A DNA stretch of 64,000 nucleotides from assembly GCF_000718165.1 (NCBI RefSeq), contig NZ_JOEY01000021.1:95261-159260 (forward strand). The letters are read 5' to 3'. A model generated the notes under the pieces. The model ran no database searches. It worked only from the letters and a program-made list of their open reading frames with translations, and had not been told where the DNA came from. Numbering within the stretch: position 1 is the stretch's first letter; each line of letters begins with the position of its first letter. Origin of the DNA: Streptomyces fulvoviolaceus. GTDB lineage: Bacteria; Actinomycetota; Actinomycetes; Streptomycetales; Streptomycetaceae. A program made the position numbers and the translations under genes. Below are positions 35,024-42,636 of this stretch, piece by piece.

Positions 35024-36118
35024 ATGAGTGCGCAGGCAATCCGGGTCGGGATCATTGGGACCGGCTTCTGGGCGAGCTACGGGCACATCCCCGCGTTGCG
35101 GACCCTCCCGGAGTTCGAGGTGGTCGCAGTGTCGGCGCGCCGGAAGGAATCAGCGCAGCAGGCGGCCGAGAAGTTCGGCATCCCGCATGCCTACGAGGAC
35201 GCCCACGACCTGATCAAGGACCCCGATGTCGACCTTGTGGCGGTGCTGACCCCGACTTCACAGCGAGTGCCGCTCGTGAAGGCCGCCATCGAGGCCGGGA
35301 AGGACGTCTACAGCGAGTGGCCGCTCACCACCCGTACGTCGGACTCGGAGGAACTGCTTGCCTTGGCCGAGGCGAAGGGCGTCCGGCATGTCGTCGGGCT
35401 CCAGCGCCGTCAGGGGCCCGCCGTTCGCTATGCGCGGGACCTGGTGGCGCAGGGCTATGTGGGGGACGTACGGGCCGCTCGTATCTCGGTCGGTGTGGAC
35501 GCCTTCCCGCCCGTGATGCCGGAGAAGGTCGCCTGGACCTTCGACGTCGATGCCTTCACTCACGTGCTGTCCATCTACGGCGGACACTTCCTCGACGTGC
35601 TGTTCCAGATCGTCGGCCCTCCAAAGGACCTCACCGCGATCGTCGAGACCCAGTTCCCCGAGCTCACTGTCCTGGAGACCGGCAAGACCGTTTCCTCCGC
35701 CAAGCCCGACGAGGTCATGGCCATCGGCACCCTGGAGAACGGCGGCTTGTTCTCGGTCCAGCTGGAGGGCGCTCAGAAGTTCCCGACGGGCCTGCAGATC
35801 GACATCACCGGCACTGAGGGCGTCCTGCGGCTGACAAACGACCGTGCCTTCGAGAACGCCGAGGACAACACCGTCCATGGCGTCAACGGGGACAGCGGCA
35901 ACGGGGCCACGCTCGCGGTGCTGCCCGTTCCCGAGGAGTACCGGTCCCTCCCGGACGCCTCGCTCGACGAGAGCGTGCAGGACCTGGCCCACCTGTATGC
36001 CGCGTTCGCCCGGGACAAGGCCACCGGCACCAGCGAGGCGACCACGTTCGAGGACGCCGTAAGGCAGCATCACCTGATCGACCGGACCCAGCAGGCGTCC
36101 GAGGAATTCTCGGCATAG
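35024..36118 (+). CDS. Gfo/Idh/MocA family oxidoreductase
   Basis: The 364-residue protein has an N-terminal NAD(P)-binding Rossmann domain (AIRVGIIGTGFWASYGHIPAL; later the conserved EWPLTT in place of the usual EKP) and a C-terminal alpha/beta dimerisation domain (GDVRAARISVGVDAF, VDAFTHVLSIYGGHFLDVL). The family interconverts sugar or inositol alcohols and ketones. The Lys of the EKP motif is replaced (EWP), so dehydrogenase activity is uncertain. The ATG at 35024 has AAGGAG; a GTG at 35006 is less well placed. It precedes the GlxA-type regulator by 50 bases. Confidence 0.85.
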   Translation: MSAQAIRVGIIGTGFWASYGHIPALRTLPEFEVVAVSARRKESAQQAAEKFGIPHAYEDAHDLIKDPDVDLVAVLTPTSQRVPLVKAAIEAGKDVYSEWPLTTRTSDSEELLALAEAKGVRHVVGLQRRQGPAVRYARDLVAQGYVGDVRAARISVGVDAFPPVMPEKVAWTFDVDAFTHVLSIYGGHFLDVLFQIVGPPKDLTAIVETQFPELTVLETGKTVSSAKPDEVMAIGTLENGGLFSVQLEGAQKFPTGLQIDITGTEGVLRLTNDRAFENAEDNTVHGVNGDSGNGATLAVLPVPEEYRSLPDASLDESVQDLAHLYAAFARDKATGTSEATTFEDAVRQHHLIDRTQQASEEFSA

Positions 36119-36167
36119 AGAGACCGGCGGGACGGCATGCGCCGTTGTCCAAGGAGAGGCGGGCGTC

Positions 36168-37148
36168 ATGCCGCAGACCTACAAGATCGGCGTCCTCGTG
36201 TTCCCGGGCGCTTGTCTGCTTGATCTGGCCGGCCCGCTCGAGGTGTTCGCGGAGGCCAACCGGGAGGGCACGCGGTACGAGGTGCAGACCCTCTCGGTCG
36301 ACGGGCAGGACGTGACCGCGTCGATGGGGATGCGGATCCCTGTCGACGCTTCCGCCTTCGACGCCGGGCACTTCGACATCGTGCTGGTTGCCGGAGGGGA
36401 GGTTTTCCCCATCTCGCCGGTCGCGCCGCACCTCGCTGAAGCGGCTCGGTTCCTGGCGGAGCGCACTCAGCGGCTCGCGTCGATCTGCACCGGTGCATTC
36501 GTCCTCGGATCGGCCGGACTGCTCGACGGGCATTCCGCCACCACGCATCCGGACCATGCCGCCGAACTCGCGGCCCGCTACCCGGCGATCACGGCCCGTA
36601 CCGATTCCAGCTATATCAAGTCCGGCTCGGTCTACAGCTCCGGATGTTTCACCGCGGCGATCGACCTCGCTCTGGCGCTTTTCGCCGAGGATCACGGAAC
36701 GGACGAGGCGCGATCCGTCGCCCGTTCCCTAATCGTCTTCCAGCAGCGAAGAGTTCACCGAGCGCCGCATTCAGATCTCCTCTCCGGAATCGTCCCGCGC
36801 AACGCCGCCCTGCGTGGACTCATTCAGCACATCAACGAGGACCCGGTCGGCCCGCACACACTCGCCGATCTCGCAGAGAGGGCCCGTGTCAGCCCTCGGC
36901 AGCTCACCCGGCTCTTCCGCGCGGAACTGGACACGACACCACAGAAGTACGTCGAGAACGCGCGGTTCACGGTGGCGAAAGCACTCATCGAAGGAGGCCA
37001 TTCCGTCTCCTTCGCGGCGGCCAACGCGGGCTTTGGCACACCGGAGGCGCTGCGTAGATCCTTCGTCGCGCACACCGGATCCCCGCCGTCCGAGTTCGTG
37101 CGTCGTCGGCGCCCATCCCACCGATCCGGCCCTCCTTCGCTCGGATAG
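36168..37148 (+). CDS. GlxA-family transcriptional regulator (DJ-1/PfpI domain plus AraC HTH)
   Basis: The 326-residue protein combines an N-terminal DJ-1/PfpI amidase-like domain at about 5-185 (VLVFPGACLLDLAGPLEVFAEA, LASICTGAFVLGSAGLLDG with the nucleophile-like Cys) and a C-terminal AraC-type double HTH at about 215-315 (TLADLAERARVSPRQLTRLFRAE, FAAANAGFGTPEALRRSFVAHTG). Such regulators respond to amides or small metabolites. Its position between an oxidoreductase gene and the permease/arabinofuranosidase pair suggests control of that catabolic set. The start is the ATG at 36168. Confidence 0.9.
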   Translation: MPQTYKIGVLVFPGACLLDLAGPLEVFAEANREGTRYEVQTLSVDGQDVTASMGMRIPVDASAFDAGHFDIVLVAGGEVFPISPVAPHLAEAARFLAERTQRLASICTGAFVLGSAGLLDGHSATTHPDHAAELAARYPAITARTDSSYIKSGSVYSSGCFTAAIDLALALFAEDHGTDEARSVARSLIVFQQRRVHRAPHSDLLSGIVPRNAALRGLIQHINEDPVGPHTLADLAERARVSPRQLTRLFRAELDTTPQKYVENARFTVAKALIEGGHSVSFAAANAGFGTPEALRRSFVAHTGSPPSEFVRRRRPSHRSGPPSLG

Positions 37149-37307
37149 CGCCGTATCCGCCGACGGGACATACCGGTGAAACAAGGCAGTGCGAATACTC
37201 TCCCAACCCCTTCCGGCCATGTGGATCCGGCCAACGGCAATGGCGAGGCTCGCCGACCGTTGCTGCCGTTGCCACCGCAAGACCGGTCGGCTGCGAATGG
37301 AGAAGAA

Positions 37308-38840
37308 ATGCCTGCTTTCGAAGGCGCCAGAAGTTCCGAAGGCGCCATACCCGACCAGTCCAGTCGGCTCAAGAGCCTCGGTGTCGAGCTCAATGCCCTC
37401 AACACCATCGCCGAGGAGGAGCGCACCCAGAGGCCGCGTTCCCTGTTCTGGCCGTGGTTCGGATCGAACGTGTCCGTGCTCGGGCTGAGCTACGGCTCCT
37501 ACCTGCTCGCCTTCGGAATCTCCCTGTGGCAGGCCACGATCGTCGGGCTGGTCGGGGTGGTGTTCTCGTTCTTGCTGTGCGGGTTCGTGTCGATCGCGGG
37601 CAAGCGCGGATCCGCGCCCACGATGGTGCTCAGCCGCGCCCCCTTCGGAGTGCACGGCAACCGCGTCCCCTCCGTGCTGTCGTGGCTGCTCGCCGTCGGC
37701 TGGGAGACGGTGCTCGCCTCTCTCGCCGTGCTGGCCACGGCGACCGTGTTCACCCAGCTGGGCTGGGACGGCGGTGTGGGCACGAAGATCCTCGCCCTGG
37801 CCGTGGTCGTCGTACTCGTACTGGCCGGGGGCATCGCCGGATTCGATGTGATCATGAAGATGCAGAAGTGGATCACCATCGTCACCGGCGTGCTCACCGT
37901 CGTCTACATCGTGCTGGTCTTCGACCACATCGACTTCGCCGCCGTCAGCGATCTGCCCGCCGGATCGCCCCAGGTCCTCATGGGCGGCTGCGTGTTCGTC
38001 ATGACCGGCTTCGGTCTCGGCTGGGTGATCTCCGCCGCCGACTTCTCGCGCTATCTGCCCCGGAGCACGCCGTCGTCCCGGGTGGTCGGCTGGACCACGT
38101 TCGGCGGTTCGCTCGCCCCGGCCGTCCTGTTGATCTTCGGCATCCTGCTCGCCGGCTCCTCGCCGAAGCTGAACGCTGCCATCGGGCTCGACCCGATCGG
38201 AGCGCTGGCCACCCTGCTGCCGACTTGGTTCCTGGTGCCGTTCACGATCGTCACCGTGCTCGGCCTGGTCGGCGGAGCGGTGCTGGGCATCTACTCGTCC
38301 GGCCTGGCCCTGCTCAGCGCGGGCATTCCCGTCCCGCGCTACGTCGCCGTCGGCGTCGACGGTGTCCTGATGACGGCCGGGGCGATCTACGTCGCCTTCT
38401 TCGCCACCAGTTTCATCGGCCCCTTCCAGGGCTTCCTCATCACCCTCGGCGTGCCCGTGGCGGCCTGGTGCGGCATCTTCCTCGCCGACCTGCTCCTGCG
38501 CCGCGAGGACTACGTCGAGCGAGACCTCTACGACCCACGCGGCCGCTACGGCAGCACTCCCGCCCTGCCCCTGCTCATCCTGGGCGTTTCCACCGTCGTC
38601 GGCTGGGGGCTGGTCACCAACACCTTTGCCGGATGGCTCACTTGGCAGGGGTTCCTGCTGGAGCCGTCCGGGCTCGGCGGCCGTAGCGGCGCGTGGGCCT
38701 ACGCGAATCTGGGGGTGCTGGTCGCGCTGGTCCTCGGCTTCGCGGGGACACTGCTCCTCTCCCGGGCCGCCGTACGCCGCCAGGAGTCACCACCGGCGCC
38801 GGCCGAGGCTCCGGACGCGATCCTGGACCCGGTCCAGTGA
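37308..38840 (+). CDS. NCS1-family nucleobase/nucleoside permease
   Basis: The 510-residue protein has about 12 membrane helices and typical purine-cytosine permease features: FWPWFGSNVSVLGLSYGSYLLAFG, GSAPTMVLSRAPFGVHGNRVP, and GWVISAADFSRYLP. NCS1 carriers import cytosine, purines, hydantoins or nucleosides with H+ or Na+. The ATG at 37308 has GGAGA upstream and leaves a normal-length protein; an in-frame GTG at 37176 would add 44 unconserved residues. Its TGA overlaps the GTG of the GH51 gene, so permease and glycosidase are translated together. Confidence 0.88.
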   Translation: MPAFEGARSSEGAIPDQSSRLKSLGVELNALNTIAEEERTQRPRSLFWPWFGSNVSVLGLSYGSYLLAFGISLWQATIVGLVGVVFSFLLCGFVSIAGKRGSAPTMVLSRAPFGVHGNRVPSVLSWLLAVGWETVLASLAVLATATVFTQLGWDGGVGTKILALAVVVVLVLAGGIAGFDVIMKMQKWITIVTGVLTVVYIVLVFDHIDFAAVSDLPAGSPQVLMGGCVFVMTGFGLGWVISAADFSRYLPRSTPSSRVVGWTTFGGSLAPAVLLIFGILLAGSSPKLNAAIGLDPIGALATLLPTWFLVPFTIVTVLGLVGGAVLGIYSSGLALLSAGIPVPRYVAVGVDGVLMTAGAIYVAFFATSFIGPFQGFLITLGVPVAAWCGIFLADLLLRREDYVERDLYDPRGRYGSTPALPLLILGVSTVVGWGLVTNTFAGWLTWQGFLLEPSGLGGRSGAWAYANLGVLVALVLGFAGTLLLSRAAVRRQESPPAPAEAPDAILDPVQ

Positions 38841-40390
38841 GCGCCGACGAGGTCGCCGCCGAGATCGACGTCGACACGACCCCGCTCTTCTCGTACGACC
38901 GCAATGTCTTCGGCCAGTTCGTCGAACACTTCCACCGCGAGATCTACGGCGGCATCTACGATCCGGGATCGCCGCTGGCCGACGAGCGCGGATTCCGCAC
39001 CGACGTCCTCAACGCCCTCCGCGCCCTCCAGGTCCCCGTCGTCCGCTGGCCGGGCGGGTCCTTCGCCTCCGGCTACCACTGGAAGAACGCCGTCGGACCG
39101 GACCGCACCGCGGTGTTCGACCGGGCCTGGCGGGTCAGGGAGTCCAACCGGTTCGGCACCGACGAGTTCCTTGCGTGGACCGCGGAACTCGGCGCCCAGG
39201 CATACATCTGCACCAACGCCGGCACCGGCACGCTCGACGAGATGAGCGACTGGGTGGAGTACTGCAACGCGCCCACCGGCACCGAATGGGCCGACCGGCG
39301 TGCCACCAACGGCCGACAGCGGCCCTACGGCGTGCGTTATTGGAGCGTCGGGAACGAGAACTACGAGGAGTGGGAACTCGGCGCGGAGGACCCCGAGGCA
39401 TGGGCACGCCGCGTGACCGAAGCAGCCAAGATCATGCGGCGCGTCGACCCGACGATCCGCCTGCTCGCGGCCAGCAACGGCGATCCCCAATGGACCTTGC
39501 CGATGCTCCGCAGCGCGGGGAAGTACCTCGACTACATCTCCGTCCACCGCTACTGGGACGCTCTCGCCGACCACAACCAGCCGGCCGGCTATCTGGGCAG
39601 CATGGCCCACACCATCGAGCCCGAGCGCACCATCGTGCAGCTCATCGCCCTCCTGGAAGTATCCGCCACACCTCACATCTCGATCGCCTTCGACGAGTGG
39701 AATCTGCGCGGCTGGCACCATCCCGAGGGCAACGGCCCCGACGCGATCGGCGCCCGTGACCTCAACGACGACAACTCCACCTACACGATGGCCGACGCGA
39801 TCTTCGCGGCCTCGTTCCTGAACGCGTGCATCCGGCACGGCGATCGCGTACGGATGGCCAACTTCGCTCCCGGCGTCAACGCCCGCGGGCCCCTGTACGT
39901 CCACGAGACCGGCGTAGTGAAGCGCTCCACCTATCACGTCTTCGAGATGTACACCTCGCTCCTGGAGACACACACCCTCCCGGCCCTCGCGCGCACCCGA
40001 GGTCTGGACGCGGAGGGCACCGAGGTACCGCTGATCGACGTCGCCGCCACCGGCGATCCGGAGTCGGGCACCGTCTCGATCGCCCTGCTCAACAAGTCGC
40101 CCGAAAGCGCATCACTCGTGCGGCTGCGCGTGAACGGTGCCCTGGCCACGGACTCGGCCACGGTCACTGTCCTTGGAGCGGCATCGCCCGACGCCTTCAA
40201 CGACGTCGCACACCCCGACGACGTGCGCCCGCACACCGACACGATCAAAATCATCGACGGTCGTCTCACTCTCGCCCCCCACAGCGTCATTGTCGTACGC
40301 CTCGACGCGGAGCCCAGGGACAGGAAAGGGCTCAGCTGGACCATCGGCACCTCGGGGACGCGCGGCCCGGGGAACACCCGTACCGGATGA
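38837..40390 (+). CDS. GH51 alpha-L-arabinofuranosidase
   Basis: The 517-residue protein has the GH51 (beta/alpha)8 barrel: FGQFVEHFHREIYGGIYDP, VRWPGGSFASGYHWKNAVGP, acid/base Glu174 in VGNENYEEW and nucleophile Glu287 in IAFDEWN, with a C-terminal beta-sandwich. It lacks a signal peptide, so it would act on imported, small arabinosides. GH51 enzymes release L-arabinofuranose. The GTG overlaps the NCS1 permease stop by four bases, which is unusual: a nucleoside-type carrier is paired with a pentosidase. A strong terminator follows. Confidence 0.9.
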   Translation: MSADEVAAEIDVDTTPLFSYDRNVFGQFVEHFHREIYGGIYDPGSPLADERGFRTDVLNALRALQVPVVRWPGGSFASGYHWKNAVGPDRTAVFDRAWRVRESNRFGTDEFLAWTAELGAQAYICTNAGTGTLDEMSDWVEYCNAPTGTEWADRRATNGRQRPYGVRYWSVGNENYEEWELGAEDPEAWARRVTEAAKIMRRVDPTIRLLAASNGDPQWTLPMLRSAGKYLDYISVHRYWDALADHNQPAGYLGSMAHTIEPERTIVQLIALLEVSATPHISIAFDEWNLRGWHHPEGNGPDAIGARDLNDDNSTYTMADAIFAASFLNACIRHGDRVRMANFAPGVNARGPLYVHETGVVKRSTYHVFEMYTSLLETHTLPALARTRGLDAEGTEVPLIDVAATGDPESGTVSIALLNKSPESASLVRLRVNGALATDSATVTVLGAASPDAFNDVAHPDDVRPHTDTIKIIDGRLTLAPHSVIVVRLDAEPRDRKGLSWTIGTSGTRGPGNTRTG

Positions 40391-40412
40391 CCGACGCTTC
40401 TGTTTTCAGCGC

Positions 40413-40446
40413 CGCCCCGGCTCCCCTCTGAAGGGAAGCCGGGGCG
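40413..40446. terminator. Hairpin terminator after the GH51 gene
   Basis: CGCCCCGGCT at 40413-40422 pairs with 40437-40446, with further pairing inside (CCC/GGG). It also lies just past the end of the minus-strand gene at 40460. Confidence 0.75.
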
Positions 40447-40459
40447 GGATGCGTTGGGG

Positions 40460-40837
40460 TCAGTGGTGGCCGTCGCCGCCCGTGATCTCCCGGTACTCCT
40501 CGACGGTGGGCTTCGGGATCTGGGACTCCTCGCCGTAGTAGGCGTGGCTCAGCTTGGCCCGCAGCTTCTCGGAGCCCTTCACCTTGCGCGCGGCACCGTT
40601 CTCGTCGACCGCCGGTCCGATTGCGACCGGCTCGTACTGCTCGTACGCCGTGAGGGTGTGCAACTGCTCCTGGCTGAGCGGCTCGTGGACCTCGATGAAC
40701 TCACCGTGCGGCAGGCGCTTGATGATGCCGGGGTCTCGGCCGTGCAGCGCCTTCGGTTCCAAGTCGGTCAGGGCGAAGTCCATCTGATGCAGCAGTTCCA
40801 GGGCGAAGATGTCGTTGCAGCCGGCGATCAGCACCAC
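40460..40837 (-). CDS. Uncharacterised 125-residue protein, possibly a truncated gene
   Basis: The frame runs from a GTG at 40837 (VLIAGCNDIFALELLHQMDF) to EITGGDGHH. Conserved-looking blocks include LHGRDPGIIKRLPHGEFIEV and EKLRAKLSHAYYGEE. I do not recognise the family. An in-frame TGA lies two codons before the GTG and no ribosome site precedes it, so this may be the 3' remnant of a longer gene. It is downstream of the MerR gene on the same strand, 63 bases away. Confidence 0.5.
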   Translation of the reverse strand: MVLIAGCNDIFALELLHQMDFALTDLEPKALHGRDPGIIKRLPHGEFIEVHEPLSQEQLHTLTAYEQYEPVAIGPAVDENGAARKVKGSEKLRAKLSHAYYGEESQIPKPTVEEYREITGGDGHH

Positions 40838-40900
40838 GAAGACTCAAAAGTCCTGAGGCGGCGGAAGCTGGCGATCGGCCGGGCCCGCTCCGGCGACTGC

Positions 40901-41290
40901 CTACGCGGCTCCGGCGGTGCTCCGTGCCGACGTCGCTTCGCTGACGGCGTCGATGTAGCTGTCGATGGCGTTCCGGTTTCGGGTGAGGCAGTCGATGCGG
41001 TCCGTCATCCGGTCGCGCTCCACGGCGAGGAGTTCGAGCAGTTCCGGTTCGGCGTCATCGACGACGATCTTCAGAGGGCTGCCGAGGCACGGCAGCATCT
41101 GCTTGATGATCCGGGTGGGAATGCCGCTGTCGATCAGCCCGCGGATCTGGGTGACCCGGCCCACCAGATAGTCGTCGTACTCGCGGTAGCCGTTGGGCAG
41201 CCGCCGCGGTTCGATCAGCCCCTGCGCCTCGTAGTAGCGCAGCGACCGCGCGGGTGTGTCCGTCAGCTTCGCGAGCTCTCCGATGCGCAT
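40901..41290 (-). CDS. MerR family transcriptional regulator
   Basis: The 129-residue protein begins MRIGELAKLTDTPARSLRYYEAQGLIEPRRLPNGYREYD (winged HTH of MerR) with a coiled-coil dimerisation helix at about 80-118 (LLELLAVERDRMTDRIDCLTRNRNAID). There is no clear metal-binding Cys cluster at the C-terminus, so an organic effector is likely. It is divergent from the MFS gene, and the shared region holds an inverted repeat within an elongated-spacer promoter, the classic MerR arrangement. The ATG at 41290 has GTGAGGAC upstream. Confidence 0.9.
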   Translation of the reverse strand: MRIGELAKLTDTPARSLRYYEAQGLIEPRRLPNGYREYDDYLVGRVTQIRGLIDSGIPTRIIKQMLPCLGSPLKIVVDDAEPELLELLAVERDRMTDRIDCLTRNRNAIDSYIDAVSEATSARSTAGAA

Positions 41291-41330
41291 GTGGCCGTCC
41301 TCACTTCCCATCAGCAGGCTCTGGGTTTGA

Positions 41331-41350
41331 CCTTGACATCAATGTCAACC
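41331..41350 (+). promoter_or_regulatory. MerR-type operator/promoter of the MFS gene
   Basis: TTGACATCAATGTCAA at 41333-41348 is an inverted repeat that includes a -35 TTGACA. A -10-like TAAGGT (41359-41364) follows at a 20-bp spacing, the over-long spacer that MerR proteins correct. The same block occurs at 34805-34824. Confidence 0.78.
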
Positions 41351-41365
41351 ATGCACCGTAAGGTT

Positions 41366-42562
41366 ATGACTCAAGTACAACAGGCGCCTACCCCCACTGG
41401 CCAGTCGGGTCGCCTTCCGCTCAGCGGCCTGCTCGCCCTCGCGGCCGGCGGCTTCATCACCATCATGCTGGAGACGATGCCGGCGGGAATCCTGCCGGCG
41501 ATCAGCGGCGACCTCGGGATATCGGAGTCTGCCGCGGGCCAGACAGTGACCATCTTCGCGATCGGATCCATTGTCGGCGCCATCCCGCTGATCAGCGCGA
41601 CGATGGGGTGGCCGCGCAGGCGACTGCTGCTCCTGGCTCTGGCCGGGTACGCCGTGACCAGCGTCGTCACCGGGCTGTCCGGCTACTTCGCCCTCACCCT
41701 CGCGGCCCGGTTCGTCGCCGGACTGTTCGCGGGCGTGCTGTGGGCGATCATCGCGCCGTACGCCCGGCGCATGGCGGCACCGCACCAGCAGGGCAAGGCC
41801 CTGACCATCGCACTGGCGGGCACCCCGATCGCGCTCGCGATCGGTACCCCTGTCGGAACACTCCTGGCCGACCTGATCGGGTGGCGCGCCACCTTCGGGG
41901 TGATGACGCTGCTCGCCGGTCTGGTGATCGTCTGGGTGCTCGCGGCAGTGCCGGACTTCCCCGGACAGGCCAAGGGGGAGCGCACGCCCGTCGGTCGGGT
42001 CTTCGCCATCCCCGGCGTGGTCCCGGTCCTTCTCGTCGTCTTCCTGTACGTGATGGCGCACAACGTGCTCTACACCTACATCGCCTCCTTCCTCGCCCCC
42101 GTCGGCCTGGACGGCAATGTCAGCGCCGTGCTGCTCGTCTTCGGCGTCGCCTCTCTGGCCAGCATCTGGATCACGGGCATCCTCATCGACCGCCATCTGC
42201 GGCTCCTCATGATCAGCAGTACCGCGCTCTTCGCGCTGGCGGTGCTCGCACTCGGCCTGCTGGCCTCTCTTCCCGTCGTTGTCTTCCTCAGCGCCGCGCT
42301 GTGGGGACTCGCCTTCGGTGGAGCCGCGAGCCTGCTGCAGACCGCCGCCTCCAACGCGGCCGGTGACGCCGTGGACACCGTCCAGCCGGTCATCGTGACC
42401 GGCTGGAACATCGGCATCGCCGGCGGCGGAGTCGTGGGCGGACTACTCCTCGGCGGCCTCGGAGCCTCGTCCCTGGCCTGGGGAACCCTCGTGCTCCTGG
42501 TCGTCGCGCTCCTCATCACCATCGCCGGACGGCGCCACGCCTTCCCCGCCCACCGCGGGTGA
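41366..42562 (+). CDS. MFS transporter (DHA1-type drug or sugar efflux)
   Basis: The 398-residue protein has 12 helices: LSGLLALAAGGFITIMLETMPAGILPAISGDLGISESAAGQ at the start, ARFVAGLFAGVLWAIIAPYARRM, and the motif C-like GTPIALAIGTPVG, as in AraJ/NepI-type exporters. Control by the adjacent MerR protein suggests it exports the inducing toxic compound. The ATG at 41366 sits directly after the -10-like TAAGGT; another in-frame ATG at 41351 lies upstream of it. Either would be nearly leaderless, so the exact start is uncertain. Confidence 0.87.
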   Translation: MTQVQQAPTPTGQSGRLPLSGLLALAAGGFITIMLETMPAGILPAISGDLGISESAAGQTVTIFAIGSIVGAIPLISATMGWPRRRLLLLALAGYAVTSVVTGLSGYFALTLAARFVAGLFAGVLWAIIAPYARRMAAPHQQGKALTIALAGTPIALAIGTPVGTLLADLIGWRATFGVMTLLAGLVIVWVLAAVPDFPGQAKGERTPVGRVFAIPGVVPVLLVVFLYVMAHNVLYTYIASFLAPVGLDGNVSAVLLVFGVASLASIWITGILIDRHLRLLMISSTALFALAVLALGLLASLPVVVFLSAALWGLAFGGAASLLQTAASNAAGDAVDTVQPVIVTGWNIGIAGGGVVGGLLLGGLGASSLAWGTLVLLVVALLITIAGRRHAFPAHRG

Positions 42563-42636
42563 CCTGAGGCCATGCCGCGCACCACACCCCCGAAGGAAAC
42601 TCCGGCAGGTCTGCATCCACGCGAAGGAGAAGCACT

